Positions 1 to 8,915 of a DNA stretch of 64,000 nucleotides are shown piece by piece (the stretch's first letter is position 1; every line of letters begins with the position of its first letter). A program made the translations under genes and the position numbers. This DNA comes from Lancefieldella parvula DSM 20469 (GTDB taxonomy: Bacteria > Actinomycetota > Coriobacteriia > Coriobacteriales > Atopobiaceae). Location of the stretch: NCBI RefSeq assembly GCF_000024225.1, contig NC_013203.1:806001-870000 (forward strand). The letters run 5' to 3'. The notes beneath the pieces are model-generated. The model was not told where the DNA came from. It did not search any database and saw only the letters and a program-made list of their open reading frames with translations.

Positions 1-1058
1 GCTTTATGGCCATGCTGCCAGAAGACATGCGTCCTTCACTTTCTATTAGAGATGACGATTATCGCCTGAGTTTCTTGCAGGGCAATTTTGTTACCCTCAC
101 TAACCTCACTGATGAGGATGTTGAGCGCATCATTTCTCATAAGCTTGAGCCTATGAACGTCTCGCTGCATGCAATTTCATCTGATGTCCGTCGCAATCTT
201 ATTGGTCCTCATGCTGCTCGAGGTATTGAAGTTCTTAAGAAACTTATGGATGCTGGAATTGAGATTCATGGTCAGATTGTCCTGTGTCCTAATATCAATG
301 ACGGTGAAGAGCTTGATAAAACACTTGATTGGGTAGAGGCTCATCAGCAGATTACCTCTTTAGCCATTGTTCCGCTTGGCTATACCAAAGACTCCAAGCG
401 CTTTACGCATTCTTATTCTGATGACGTAGAGCTGTCCCGCTCTGTAGTCAAAATTGTTGAGCCATATCAGGAGCGTGCGCATGCTTCTTTAGGTATTACA
501 CGCTTTCAGCTCTCTGACGAGTTTTATGTAGATGCTCAGCTTCCTATTCCACCTGCATATACGTATGACGGCTACCCACAGTTCTACGATGGCATTGGTA
601 TGCTCAGAAGCTTCCTCGACGAGGCTGAAGAGGTCTGCAACTCTATGCGTACCGCTCTCGATGAGGCAGATACCTATCTTTCTGTCCGATCTCGCAAGAT
701 TTTGCTAATCGTAGGCGAAGCTGCTCAACAAACTATTCAGACTTTTTGCGACAACTGGTCAGCTAACGGAAACGTTTCTACCTTTGCCGTGCGCAACGAT
801 TTCTTTGGTGGAGACGTTAATGTCACAGGGCTTATCTGCGCCGTTGATCTTCTCGCCCAGGTACCAGAGGACCTTACTAACGTTTTGATAGTACTTCCTG
901 AGGTCATGTTTAACTTTGACAAAGTTACTCTTGATGGCATGTCACTGGCCGATTTAACTGCGCAGCTAGAGACTCGCGGAGCAAAGGTAATCATGTCAAT
1001 TCCTGGTCCCACAAATATTGCCAAGTCTTGCATTAAAGCACTCAAAGAGTGGGATTAG
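1..1058 (+). CDS. DUF512 radical-SAM-like protein, 5' end cut by window edge
   Basis: The C-terminal part of a DUF512-family protein, usually a PDZ-like domain followed by a radical-SAM-like FeS region. The visible protein opens with FMAMLPEDMRPSL and DDDYRLSFLQGNFVTLTNLT, which align with the family stretch just after its CxxxCxxC cluster. The incomplete codon at the left edge (?GC) could be the last cluster cysteine, so the true start lies upstream and the ATG at position 6 is internal. The CPNINDGEELD and PLGYTKDSKR stretches are also typical. The biochemical role of the family is unproven. It sits 46 bp upstream of der, a pairing that is common in Clostridia and Coriobacteriia as far as I recall. 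Family confidence is good; function is unknown. Confidence 0.8.
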   Translation, partial: FMAMLPEDMRPSLSIRDDDYRLSFLQGNFVTLTNLTDEDVERIISHKLEPMNVSLHAISSDVRRNLIGPHAARGIEVLKKLMDAGIEIHGQIVLCPNINDGEELDKTLDWVEAHQQITSLAIVPLGYTKDSKRFTHSYSDDVELSRSVVKIVEPYQERAHASLGITRFQLSDEFYVDAQLPIPPAYTYDGYPQFYDGIGMLRSFLDEAEEVCNSMRTALDEADTYLSVRSRKILLIVGEAAQQTIQTFCDNWSANGNVSTFAVRNDFFGGDVNVTGLICAVDLLAQVPEDLTNVLIVLPEVMFNFDKVTLDGMSLADLTAQLETRGAKVIMSIPGPTNIAKSCIKALKEWD

Positions 1059-1104
1059 CCACGTATTGCTGGTATTATTAAACCAACTGAATGAAAGGTG
1101 AGAC

Positions 1105-2430
1105 ATGGCTAAGCCCATTGTTGCTATTGTTGGACGTCCAAATGTTGGTAAGTCCACCCTGGTAAATAGAATTGCCGAGAAACGCGATGCAATTGTGCAC
1201 GAGTCAAGGGGAGTAACCCGAGACCGTTCATATCACGATGCTGACTGGAATGGTCGTGAGTTTAAACTTATTGATACCGGCGGTATTGAGTCAATCAAAT
1301 CTCAGGATCGCTTTGCTCCACACATTCGCGAGCAGGCTCTTCTTGCTTGCGATGAAGCCGACGTTATTGTCTTTGTGGTAGACGGTACTACCGGTGTTAC
1401 CGACGAAGACGAAGAAGTTGCACGCATTGTTCGCAAAAGCACTAAGCCCGTGTTCCTGGTTGTAAACAAGAAAGATAACCCTGCTACTGAGCAGGATGGT
1501 CTTTGGGACTTCTACGCACTTGGTTGCGGAGAGCCTATGCCACTGTCTGCTTCACATGGTCATGGTACTGGTGATTTGCTGGATGACATTGTTAACGCAT
1601 TCCCTGAGGCAGATGAAGAGCCAGAGGATGACGGTATTTTAAACCTTGCAATTATTGGTCGTCCAAACGTAGGTAAGTCATCACTTGCAAATCGTCTTGC
1701 AAATAAGAAGCGCTCTATTGTCTCTGATGTTGCCGGTACTACGCGCGACGCTATTGACACCATGATTGAGTGGAAGGGAACTCCCATTCGTCTTGTTGAT
1801 ACTGCGGGCATTCGTAAGAAAAGCCAGGTACATGAAGACGTTGAGTACTATAGTCTAGTTAGAGGCTTGCAGGCAATGGATCGCGCAGACATCTGTCTTC
1901 TTGTTGTTGACGCCTCTGTTGGTGTTACTGAGCAAGACCAAAAACTTGCTAATATGGCCGTAGAGCGTGGATGTGCGCTGGTGCTCTTGCTTAACAAGTG
2001 GGATCTTATTGATTCTGAGACAAAGCGAGATGAGGTTGCAGCCTCTGTGGCAAAACGCCTTGCGTTTGCACCATGGATTGCGTCCATCAACGTTTCTGCT
2101 CTTACTGGTCGCTCTATTGATAAGGTGCTTGCTGCCGCTCTTTCAGCTGCAGAATCTCGTGCTATTCAGCTTAAGACCTCTGAGCTTAACGAACTTCTCG
2201 CCCAGATTAGAGAGGGTGGGCATACCGTTTCTGATCGTGGCCGCCGTCTCAAGATTCAGTACGCCACTCAGACGGGCTCTAAGCCTCCTGTTGTTTCGTT
2301 CTGGTGTAACGCACCAGACCTTGTTGATGACAACTACGAGCGCTTTATTGAAAACAGACTTCGCGAGAAGTTCTCTCTGGTTGGCACACCTATTCGTTTG
2401 AAGTTCCGTAAGAAGGTTGAATCTAACTAA
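1105..2430 (+). CDS. der: Ribosome biogenesis GTPase Der (EngA)
   Basis: Essential tandem GTPase that assists 50S subunit maturation. Two G domains are visible: the first P-loop GRPNVGKSTLVNR begins near residue 10, with a DTGG switch II and NKKD; the second P-loop GRPNVGKSSLANR is near residue 187, with DTAG and NKWD. The C-terminal KH-like domain follows from about residue 350. The 441-residue length is normal. The start is supported by AAAGGTGAG six to seven bases upstream. It is translationally coupled to plsY through a TAATG overlap. It heads a der-plsY-gpsA-rpe run, linking ribosome assembly and phospholipid precursor synthesis. Confidence 0.97.
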   Translation: MAKPIVAIVGRPNVGKSTLVNRIAEKRDAIVHESRGVTRDRSYHDADWNGREFKLIDTGGIESIKSQDRFAPHIREQALLACDEADVIVFVVDGTTGVTDEDEEVARIVRKSTKPVFLVVNKKDNPATEQDGLWDFYALGCGEPMPLSASHGHGTGDLLDDIVNAFPEADEEPEDDGILNLAIIGRPNVGKSSLANRLANKKRSIVSDVAGTTRDAIDTMIEWKGTPIRLVDTAGIRKKSQVHEDVEYYSLVRGLQAMDRADICLLVVDASVGVTEQDQKLANMAVERGCALVLLLNKWDLIDSETKRDEVAASVAKRLAFAPWIASINVSALTGRSIDKVLAAALSAAESRAIQLKTSELNELLAQIREGGHTVSDRGRRLKIQYATQTGSKPPVVSFWCNAPDLVDDNYERFIENRLREKFSLVGTPIRLKFRKKVESN

Positions 2431-3092
2431 TGTCTGGAATTGTTGTTGCTCTGATTTTTGGACTTATTGCATTTGGTTTTGGTAGCATTCCATTTGGCTT
2501 GATTATTGCAAGCGTTATGGCTCATGAGGATATTCGTAAGCTTGGATCAGGGAACATTGGAACTACCAATGTGGCTCGCAATGCTGGTAAAGCCGCGGGT
2601 ATTTTTACGCTTTTGTGTGACGCAGGTAAAGGCATTATCAGTGTCATGTTGGTCCGTTGGTTCTTGTCTACCCAGGGATTTACTCCTGTTATTACAGGAA
2701 ATACATCCGCTGAAGCTGAACTCATCATTTCTTTTGTGTATGCCTGTTGTGTGCTTGGTCATATTTTCTCACCCTGGCTTCATTTTCATGGGGGTAAGGG
2801 AATTGCTGTTGGATTTGGCGGTGGTCTGGCGGTTAATCCGCTTGCTGCCTTAGTAGCTCTTGCAGTGTTTATCACACTTGCAGTGCCAACTAAATATGTA
2901 TCTCTCGGTTCCATTGGCGCAGCAGTAGCTATACCTCTTTTTTGCCTTTTATTTGGCATGGATCCAGTAGCTACTATCCCCGTATTTGTAGTAGCTATTG
3001 CGGTTATTTGGGCTCATCGCGAGAATATCAAAAAACTTAATGCTGGTAACGAGCGTAAATTTTCATTTGGTGATAAGAAAAAGGACAAGTAA
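2430..3092 (+). CDS. plsY: Acyl-phosphate:glycerol-3-phosphate acyltransferase PlsY
   Basis: Membrane enzyme that transfers an acyl group from acyl-phosphate to glycerol-3-phosphate, the first acylation of phospholipid synthesis. Signature loops are GSIPFG near residue 19, GSGNIGTTNVAR near residue 40 and HGGKGIAVGFGG near residue 120. About five hydrophobic segments span the 220-residue protein, which ends in a lysine-rich cytoplasmic tail. The start overlaps the der stop as TAATG, so no separate ribosome site is needed. gpsA, which makes its substrate glycerol-3-phosphate, starts two bases downstream. Confidence 0.95.
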   Translation: MSGIVVALIFGLIAFGFGSIPFGLIIASVMAHEDIRKLGSGNIGTTNVARNAGKAAGIFTLLCDAGKGIISVMLVRWFLSTQGFTPVITGNTSAEAELIISFVYACCVLGHIFSPWLHFHGGKGIAVGFGGGLAVNPLAALVALAVFITLAVPTKYVSLGSIGAAVAIPLFCLLFGMDPVATIPVFVVAIAVIWAHRENIKKLNAGNERKFSFGDKKKDK

Positions 3093-3094
3093 TC

Positions 3095-4105
3095 ATGAAA
3101 AAAGTTGCTGTTATTGGTTCGGGATCATGGGGTACCGCACTTTCAACACTACTTGCTTCAACATCTGATGAGGTAGTCATCTGGTCCAGGGAGGCCGATG
3201 TTGCCGAGTCTATCAATAAAGAGCACGTCAACTGCAGACATCTTTCTGACTCTGAACTGCCACACAATATTGTTTCTACCACTAGTGAAGTTGAGGCTCT
3301 CATAAATGTAGATGCTGTTGTCATGGCAGCTCCATCTGCATTTCTTCGTTCTGTTTGCACTGCTTGCGCGCCTTATCTTGACCCTCAGGTTGACGTTTTG
3401 ATTCTCTCTAAGGGTATGGAGGCAGGATCTCACAAGCTTATGCATGAAGTGGCTATTGACGAGCTTGGAAACCCTGCACGAATTGCGGTACTTTCTGGCC
3501 CAAACCATGCAGAAGAGGTCATTAAACAGGGAATCTCTGCGGCCGTTGTAGCGTCTGAGGATGCTGAGGTTGCCAAGCGTTTCCAGTCATTACTTTCTCG
3601 TCCATACTTCAGAACTTACATTAGCTCTGATGTTCGTGGTGTTGAGGCCTGTGCAGCAGCTAAGAACGTTGTAGCTATTGCATGCGGTATTGCTGTTGGT
3701 TTGGGTAATGGTGACAATGCGCTTGCAGCTCTTATGACACGCGGTCTGGCAGAACTTGGCCGCGTGGTTTGCGCTATTGGTGGAGACCCACTAACTTGTA
3801 TGGGTCTTGCGGGCATGGGCGACCTTGTAGCAACCTGTACCTCCGAGCATTCTAGAAATAGGACGTTTGGAGAAGCTCTGGTCAAGGGTAAGACGCTTCA
3901 ATCTTATCAGGAAGAAACAGGTATGGTTGTTGAGGGTGCTCAGGCTGTCATTGGCCTTTATGAGCTTGGCCAGCAAATGAATGTTGAAATGCCTATTACT
4001 GCAGCCGTCCATGCTGTTCTCTATGAGGGAGAGAGTCCAGAGGACATCACTTCTCGTCTGATTAACCGTCTTCCAAGTGAAGAATTTTATGGAATGACTC
4101 GATAG
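3095..4105 (+). CDS. gpsA: Glycerol-3-phosphate dehydrogenase [NAD(P)+]
   Basis: Reduces dihydroxyacetone phosphate to sn-glycerol-3-phosphate for phospholipid synthesis. The N-terminal Rossmann fold shows GSGSWGTALSTLLA (residues 7-20). LSKGMEAG and LSGPNHAEEV follow. The catalytic-lysine region is AAKNVVAIACGIAVGLG near residue 188, and the C-terminal all-helical domain includes GMGDLVATCTS. The 336-residue length fits the family. It starts two bases after plsY and is followed nine bases later by rpe, so it is probably cotranscribed. The pairing with PlsY provides substrate and acceptor in one operon. Confidence 0.96.
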   Translation: MKKVAVIGSGSWGTALSTLLASTSDEVVIWSREADVAESINKEHVNCRHLSDSELPHNIVSTTSEVEALINVDAVVMAAPSAFLRSVCTACAPYLDPQVDVLILSKGMEAGSHKLMHEVAIDELGNPARIAVLSGPNHAEEVIKQGISAAVVASEDAEVAKRFQSLLSRPYFRTYISSDVRGVEACAAAKNVVAIACGIAVGLGNGDNALAALMTRGLAELGRVVCAIGGDPLTCMGLAGMGDLVATCTSEHSRNRTFGEALVKGKTLQSYQEETGMVVEGAQAVIGLYELGQQMNVEMPITAAVHAVLYEGESPEDITSRLINRLPSEEFYGMTR

Positions 4106-4114
4106 GAGAGTTTA

Positions 4115-4789
4115 ATGAATAACGTTCTGGTAGCACCGTCTGTTCTATCTACAGATTTTTCCAAGCTTAAAAGTGAGCTTGATTCAATTGCAAACGCTGA
4201 TTACATTCATTACGACGTCATGGATGGTCACTTTGTCCCTAATATTTCCTTTGGTCCAGATATTTTCTCGTACTGCAAAAAGTCCTCTGATCTGCCCATT
4301 GATGTCCACCTGATGGTAACTAATCCGGCTGAGATTGCTCCTTTATTCCTAGACCGTGGTGCTGACGTTGTTACCTTCCACTACGAGGCCGAACTTCATG
4401 CTCATCGTCTCGTTCACCTTATCAAGGATTCTGGCGCTAAGGCCGGTATTTCGCTTTGCCCGGGAACTCCTGTAAGCGTTCTTGAGGATCTTATCGAAGA
4501 TCTTGATCTGGTGCTTATCATGACAGTTAATCCTGGCTTTGGTGGACAGAAGTTTATTCCTCACTCAATTGAAAAGCTAAAGGCTCTTAAGGAACTCTGC
4601 CGTAAACACAACGTTAATCCTCTGATTGAGGTTGATGGTGGTATCAGTGAAGCTAATGCGGCTGACGTTGTAGTTGCTGGTGCCAATATGCTTGTTGCAG
4701 GCAGTGCGGTGTTTGGCCAGGTAGATCGTGGTTCAACTATTGAGACAATCCGCTCTGCTGGAGAGTCTGTTCTAACCATTCAGGGCTAG
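4115..4789 (+). CDS. rpe: Ribulose-phosphate 3-epimerase
   Basis: Interconverts ribulose-5-phosphate and xylulose-5-phosphate in the pentose phosphate pathway. It is a TIM barrel with family motifs APSVLSTDF at the N terminus, HYDVMDGHFVPNISFGP (metal-binding His and Asp), HLMVTNP, VNPGFGGQKF and EVDGGI. The phosphate-binding end is VAGSAVFG. Its 224 residues are full length. A GGAGAG ribosome site precedes the ATG. It closes the der-plsY-gpsA-rpe run; a 66-bp gap separates it from the cysteine desulfurase gene. Confidence 0.96.
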   Translation: MNNVLVAPSVLSTDFSKLKSELDSIANADYIHYDVMDGHFVPNISFGPDIFSYCKKSSDLPIDVHLMVTNPAEIAPLFLDRGADVVTFHYEAELHAHRLVHLIKDSGAKAGISLCPGTPVSVLEDLIEDLDLVLIMTVNPGFGGQKFIPHSIEKLKALKELCRKHNVNPLIEVDGGISEANAADVVVAGANMLVAGSAVFGQVDRGSTIETIRSAGESVLTIQG

Positions 4790-4855
4790 ACAAAAGGTTC
4801 AAACTTCACTGGTGCAAACACAAACTATCAAGACTGAACTAACAGAAATCACGTT

Positions 4856-6004
4856 ATGAATTACGTTTACCTAGACTATGCAGCTTCAGCACCAATGCGT
4901 ACAGAAGCGCTTTATGCTGAGAAAACCTATGAGGCTTCACCTATTGCGGGGGTGAACCCAAACTCTTTGCACTCACTTGGTCGTCAAGCGGCACGAGAGC
5001 TTGATAGTGCTCGAAGCGTTATTGCAAACGCTGTGGGTGGCAAGTTTAGATCTCCTGACGTAATTTTTTGCTCTGGTGGAACTGAGGGCAATAACCTCTC
5101 TGTTCTTGGTATGGCAGAAGGTATTCGCAACAAGGATCATAAACGCAACGTGGTGGTTTTCTCGGCAATTGAACATGATTCTGTTTTGGATCTTGCACCT
5201 GTTCTTCGCGAGAAGGGTTTTGAAGTAAGAATTGTTCAACCTAACCGTCAGGGAAAGATTGAAGGTTCTGTACTTGAAGGTCTTTTGGACCAGTCGGTGG
5301 CTCTTGTTTCAGTTATGTATGCCAACAATGAAACGGGTGTTATTCAGCCAGTTGCTGAGCTTGCTCGCATTACTCATAGGGCGGGCGCACTTTTCCACAC
5401 TGATGCTGTTCAAGCGTTTGGTCGTATTTGTCTTGAAGTGACAGACGTAGATGCTCTAACTATTGCTGCCCATAAGATTGGTGGCCCTCTTGGTATTGCT
5501 GCTGTGCTTATGCGCTCTAAGGTTCCGTTTCAGGCACAGAGTTACGGCGGGGGACAAGAGTCTGGTAGACGTCATGGTACTCAGGATGTTCGAGGCGCTC
5601 TAGCCTTTGCTGCAGCAACCAGATGGTGCCAGGATAACCTTACACAAACGCAAGAGATTGTTTCTATGCGCGCCAATAAGGTGTATGAGACTCTCTGCTC
5701 GTCTCCCAAGATTAAGCCAACCACAGCGGCTTACGCTGGCACAGACCACATGCCTGGTACAGTAAGTATTATGGTTCCATCAATGGACTCTGAAACGCTT
5801 ATTTTAAAGCTTGATCAAGCAGGTTATGAGGTTTCAGCTGGATCCGCCTGTTCTTCAGGTTCTCTTAATGCAAGTCATGTTCTAACTGCAATGGGAATCT
5901 CAAGGAACGAGGCACTAGGTAGCTTACGCATTACTTTTGACGAGCGCGTTTCTGAGAGTGATCTTAATGCCTTCTGTACAACTTTGCTGCGTATTGTTGG
6001 ATAA
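4856..6004 (+). CDS. Cysteine desulfurase (NifS/IscS-like)
   Basis: PLP-dependent enzyme that removes sulfur from L-cysteine as a persulfide for FeS clusters or tRNA thiolation. The N terminus YLDYAASAPMR is typical. Cofactor binding shows as GGTEGNN and HTDAVQAFG. The Schiff-base lysine lies in AAHKIGGPLG near residue 206 and the sulfur-accepting cysteine in SAGSACSSG near residue 331. At 382 residues it is full length. No clear Shine-Dalgarno sequence is seen before the ATG, and no scaffold gene (iscU/sufU) or mnmA lies nearby, so the acceptor pathway cannot be decided from this window. Confidence 0.9.
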   Translation: MNYVYLDYAASAPMRTEALYAEKTYEASPIAGVNPNSLHSLGRQAARELDSARSVIANAVGGKFRSPDVIFCSGGTEGNNLSVLGMAEGIRNKDHKRNVVVFSAIEHDSVLDLAPVLREKGFEVRIVQPNRQGKIEGSVLEGLLDQSVALVSVMYANNETGVIQPVAELARITHRAGALFHTDAVQAFGRICLEVTDVDALTIAAHKIGGPLGIAAVLMRSKVPFQAQSYGGGQESGRRHGTQDVRGALAFAAATRWCQDNLTQTQEIVSMRANKVYETLCSSPKIKPTTAAYAGTDHMPGTVSIMVPSMDSETLILKLDQAGYEVSAGSACSSGSLNASHVLTAMGISRNEALGSLRITFDERVSESDLNAFCTTLLRIVG

Positions 6005-6101
6005 TTTTTTTTACATACTAATTTATACATTAGTTGTGTTTTGCACCTGATACGTCCTTATTTACGGTAGACTAGATGAGAACCGTATATGAGGAGGCCC
6101 T

Positions 6102-6821
6102 ATGAGTGAGTCTGTTAATTTGATGCAGCTCCAGAATATTGATTTAAAGCTGCTAAAACTCACATCCAACTTGGCCTCACTGCCACAAGCACAAAAGATT
6201 AAGAACGCCCAGCTTGCAAAGAAAAAGATTGCTTCTCAGCTTAAGCAGGTACTTGGCGTTAAAAAAGATGTTGAAATTGATATTTCAGACCTCAATGAAC
6301 AGCGTGCTCATTATGTTCTTAAGACAGAGGAAGTTTCTGCTGCTGTAGAAACTGCTACTAATCATCGTGCCATTAGAGATTTTGATCAGCAACTTTCTTC
6401 TTTAGCAAAGAATATTGAGAAGTGCGATTTCAAACTTGCAGAAAAAGCAAAAGAGCTTGAAAAATGTAAGAAGGCTTATCAGGCCGCACAAGATTTACAG
6501 GTAAAACTTATGAGAGAGTGTGAGAGCCTCTCTGAGTCTCTTGAGATTGATTCTACGGCACTTCGTGCAGAGATTATTGAGCTTTCTAAGTCTCGAGAAG
6601 AACTTGCTGTTCAGATTTCTGTAGAAACACTTGAGCGCTATGAAACTGCACGTAAGCGTTTTAAAGGTTTGGCAGTTGAGCATCTTGTGGGTAATGTTCC
6701 AAGCGTTTGTCGCGTCAAACTGCAGCCAAGCTCGTTTTACGATCTTCAACACAGCACTGAAATTGCTGAGTGCCCTTATTGCCATAGGATGCTTATTACT
6801 TCTACAACGTTTGAAGAATAA
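6102..6821 (+). CDS. Coiled-coil zinc-ribbon protein (C4-type family), one ligand missing
   Basis: This protein matches the bacterial family with a long N-terminal coiled coil and a C-terminal C4 zinc ribbon. Residues 5-195 are rich in heptad-like Leu/Lys/Glu patterns. The C-terminal CPYC (Cys224, Cys227) is intact, but the upstream pair normally written CxxC reads CRVK, with Lys206 where the second cysteine is expected. The start has GAGGAGG four bases upstream. coaBC begins 14 bases downstream, so they are probably cotranscribed. Function of the family is not established; a nucleic-acid or protein-contact role is only inference. Confidence 0.75.
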   Translation: MSESVNLMQLQNIDLKLLKLTSNLASLPQAQKIKNAQLAKKKIASQLKQVLGVKKDVEIDISDLNEQRAHYVLKTEEVSAAVETATNHRAIRDFDQQLSSLAKNIEKCDFKLAEKAKELEKCKKAYQAAQDLQVKLMRECESLSESLEIDSTALRAEIIELSKSREELAVQISVETLERYETARKRFKGLAVEHLVGNVPSVCRVKLQPSSFYDLQHSTEIAECPYCHRMLITSTTFEE

Positions 6822-6835
6822 AGGAATTTATTGCC

Positions 6836-8062
6836 ATGTTGGATAAAACCACTCAACCCTCTGTATGCCTTGTAATATGCGGAGGTATTGCTGCATATAA
6901 AGCCTGTGAGGTTCTCAGAGGTCTTCAGAAAGCAAACTGCGACGTTCGTGTTGTTATGACAGAAGATGCAGCTCAGTTTGTAGGAAAGACTACTTTTGAG
7001 GCCCTTACACATCATGAGGTAGTTCAGTCTCTCTATAACAATACTGAGACTCCTGTTGCCCACGTTGATCTTGCTGACTGGGCAGATTGCATGGTAGTTG
7101 TACCAGCTACCGCCAACATTATGGCAAAGATGGCACATGGCATTGCCGATAATGCTGCGAGCGCAACGCTTCTAGCTGCTCACACACCGGTCCTTGTGGC
7201 TCCTGCTATGAATACACACATGTGGATAAATCCAGCCACTCAGGCAAATGTGGCGCTACTGCGCCAACGTGGCATCCAGATGGTTATGCCTGAGTCAGGT
7301 CATCTTGCCTGTGGTTATACCGGTGATGGAAAGCTAGCACCAGTACAACAAATTGTGGACTCTGCACTGAAGGTTCTTTCTGGCAAAGATACTGTGTCAG
7401 CCAAACAAGATCTAGCAGGTAAAAAACTCCTTATCACAGCTGGACCAACTCACGAGAAGATCGATCCAGTTCGCTTCATCGCCAACTGTTCAACAGGCAA
7501 ACTTGGCTATACCATAGCTAGAGTTGCTGCAAGCCGTGGTGCAGACGTCACACTTATCTCTGGTCCCACATATCTTGAGGCTCCTGAAGGTGTCATTATT
7601 CAAAGAGTAGTATCCGCTGAAGACATGTATAAGGCATGTATGAGCGTCTTTGATGACGTAGATGCAGCTATTTTGACGGCAGCTGTTGCCGATTACACAC
7701 CAGCTCATCCAGCAGACCATAAGCTCAAGAAATCATTAGAGTATCTTGAGTCCATAGACCTTAAAGAAACCACCGATATTCTCGCCAGCCTGTCTAAAGC
7801 AAAGAAAGGCCAGGTTGTCGTAGGTTTTGCAGCTGAGACAAATAACGTCTTGGAGCATGCTCAGGCTAAACTTGAGCGTAAAGGTTGCTCCATGATTGTG
7901 GCAAATGACGTATCTAGACCAGATTCAACCTTTGGTTCAGATACAGATAGAGTTGCTTTTGTAACTCCTCAAGGTATAGAACAGCTTGAGACTTTGCCGC
8001 TGTCGGATGTGGCTTCAGAGCTTTTAGACCGTGTGGCCAAGATGCTTGAGGAGCGTGCATAG
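6836..8062 (+). CDS. coaBC: Bifunctional phosphopantothenoylcysteine decarboxylase/synthetase CoaBC
   Basis: Performs two steps of coenzyme A synthesis: CoaB joins cysteine to phosphopantothenate and CoaC decarboxylates the product using FMN. The CoaC half carries CGGIAAYKACEVLRGL, PAMNTHMW and the cysteine-containing ACGYTGDGKLA (to about residue 170). The CoaB half begins with ITAGPTHEKIDPVRF and NCSTGKLGY, and contains AAVADYTP and the lysine-rich KLKK. Its 408 residues are full length. The downstream nfo gene starts one base after the stop, suggesting translational coupling. Confidence 0.96.
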   Translation: MLDKTTQPSVCLVICGGIAAYKACEVLRGLQKANCDVRVVMTEDAAQFVGKTTFEALTHHEVVQSLYNNTETPVAHVDLADWADCMVVVPATANIMAKMAHGIADNAASATLLAAHTPVLVAPAMNTHMWINPATQANVALLRQRGIQMVMPESGHLACGYTGDGKLAPVQQIVDSALKVLSGKDTVSAKQDLAGKKLLITAGPTHEKIDPVRFIANCSTGKLGYTIARVAASRGADVTLISGPTYLEAPEGVIIQRVVSAEDMYKACMSVFDDVDAAILTAAVADYTPAHPADHKLKKSLEYLESIDLKETTDILASLSKAKKGQVVVGFAAETNNVLEHAQAKLERKGCSMIVANDVSRPDSTFGSDTDRVAFVTPQGIEQLETLPLSDVASELLDRVAKMLEERA

Positions 8063-8063
8063 C

Positions 8064-8915
8064 GTGCAGCCAGAAGAACTTTTTATTGGATGCCATCTCT
8101 CTGCAGCTAAGGGTTGGGAAGCAATGGGTAAGGATGCTCTTTCAATTGGGGCAACCACCTTTGCTTTCTTTACTAGAAATCCTCGTGGAGGTAATGCTAA
8201 GGCTTTGGATGAGGTTGATATTGCAAAGCTCAGAACACTGCTTGAGGCTCATCATTTTGGACCTCTGGTAGCACATGCTCCCTACACTATGAACCTCTGC
8301 TCCGCTAAAGAGGAGACTAGGGATTTTGCCCGTCGAGCACTTGCAGAAGACCTTGAGCGCATGGAGTATCTGCCAGGTAATTACTACAATTTCCATCCTG
8401 GAAGTCATGTTGGTCAAGGCTCTGGAGTAGCAATTGAACAAATCTCGGAGGCGCTTAACAGCTGTCTCTTCGAAGGTCAGCATACTTGCGTACTTCTTGA
8501 AACTATGGCTGGTAAAGGCACAGAAGTTGGTAAAACGTTTGAAGAGATTGCCTCAATTCTAGATAAGGTGGAATATCCAGAGCTTATGGGTGTGTGTCTT
8601 GACACCTGTCATGTTCATGACGGTGGCTATGAGATTGTAGAAAATCTTGATGAGGTTCTAGACACGTTTGACCAGATTGTTGGCTTGGAAAAGCTCAAAG
8701 CATTGCATCTTAATGACTCCAAAAATCCTCTTGGAGCTCATAAAGATAGACACGAGCAGATTGGCAAAGGCTTTATTGGTTTAGATACGTTCCGCTCTGT
8801 TGTAACTAATTCGCGCATAAACACGCTTCCTATGATTTTGGAAACTCCTCATTCTGAGCTTTCTGGGTGGAGAGAAGAAATTGCGTTACTTCGCTCTTTT
8901 TTAGGTGATAACTAG
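8064..8915 (+). CDS. nfo: Deoxyribonuclease IV (endonuclease IV)
   Basis: AP endonuclease of base-excision repair, a TIM barrel with three zinc ions. Motifs run in family order: IGCHLSAAKGW, FFTRNPRG, HAPYTMNLCS, FHPGSHVGQG, LETMAGKGTEVG, CLDTCHVHDGGY, LHLNDSKNPLGAHKDRH, IGKGFIG and ETPHSE. I chose the GTG at 8064: GAGGAG lies ten bases upstream and the family N terminus begins just there. An in-frame ATG at 8031 would add eleven unrelated residues inside coaBC. The resulting 283 residues is normal. Its stop overlaps the next start (TAGTG). Confidence 0.95.
   Translation: MQPEELFIGCHLSAAKGWEAMGKDALSIGATTFAFFTRNPRGGNAKALDEVDIAKLRTLLEAHHFGPLVAHAPYTMNLCSAKEETRDFARRALAEDLERMEYLPGNYYNFHPGSHVGQGSGVAIEQISEALNSCLFEGQHTCVLLETMAGKGTEVGKTFEEIASILDKVEYPELMGVCLDTCHVHDGGYEIVENLDEVLDTFDQIVGLEKLKALHLNDSKNPLGAHKDRHEQIGKGFIGLDTFRSVVTNSRINTLPMILETPHSELSGWREEIALLRSFLGDN

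Noticed and set aside
8031-8063. Earlier ATG for nfo inside coaBC
   Set aside because: Adds eleven residues unlike the family; the GTG at 8064 has a good ribosome site.
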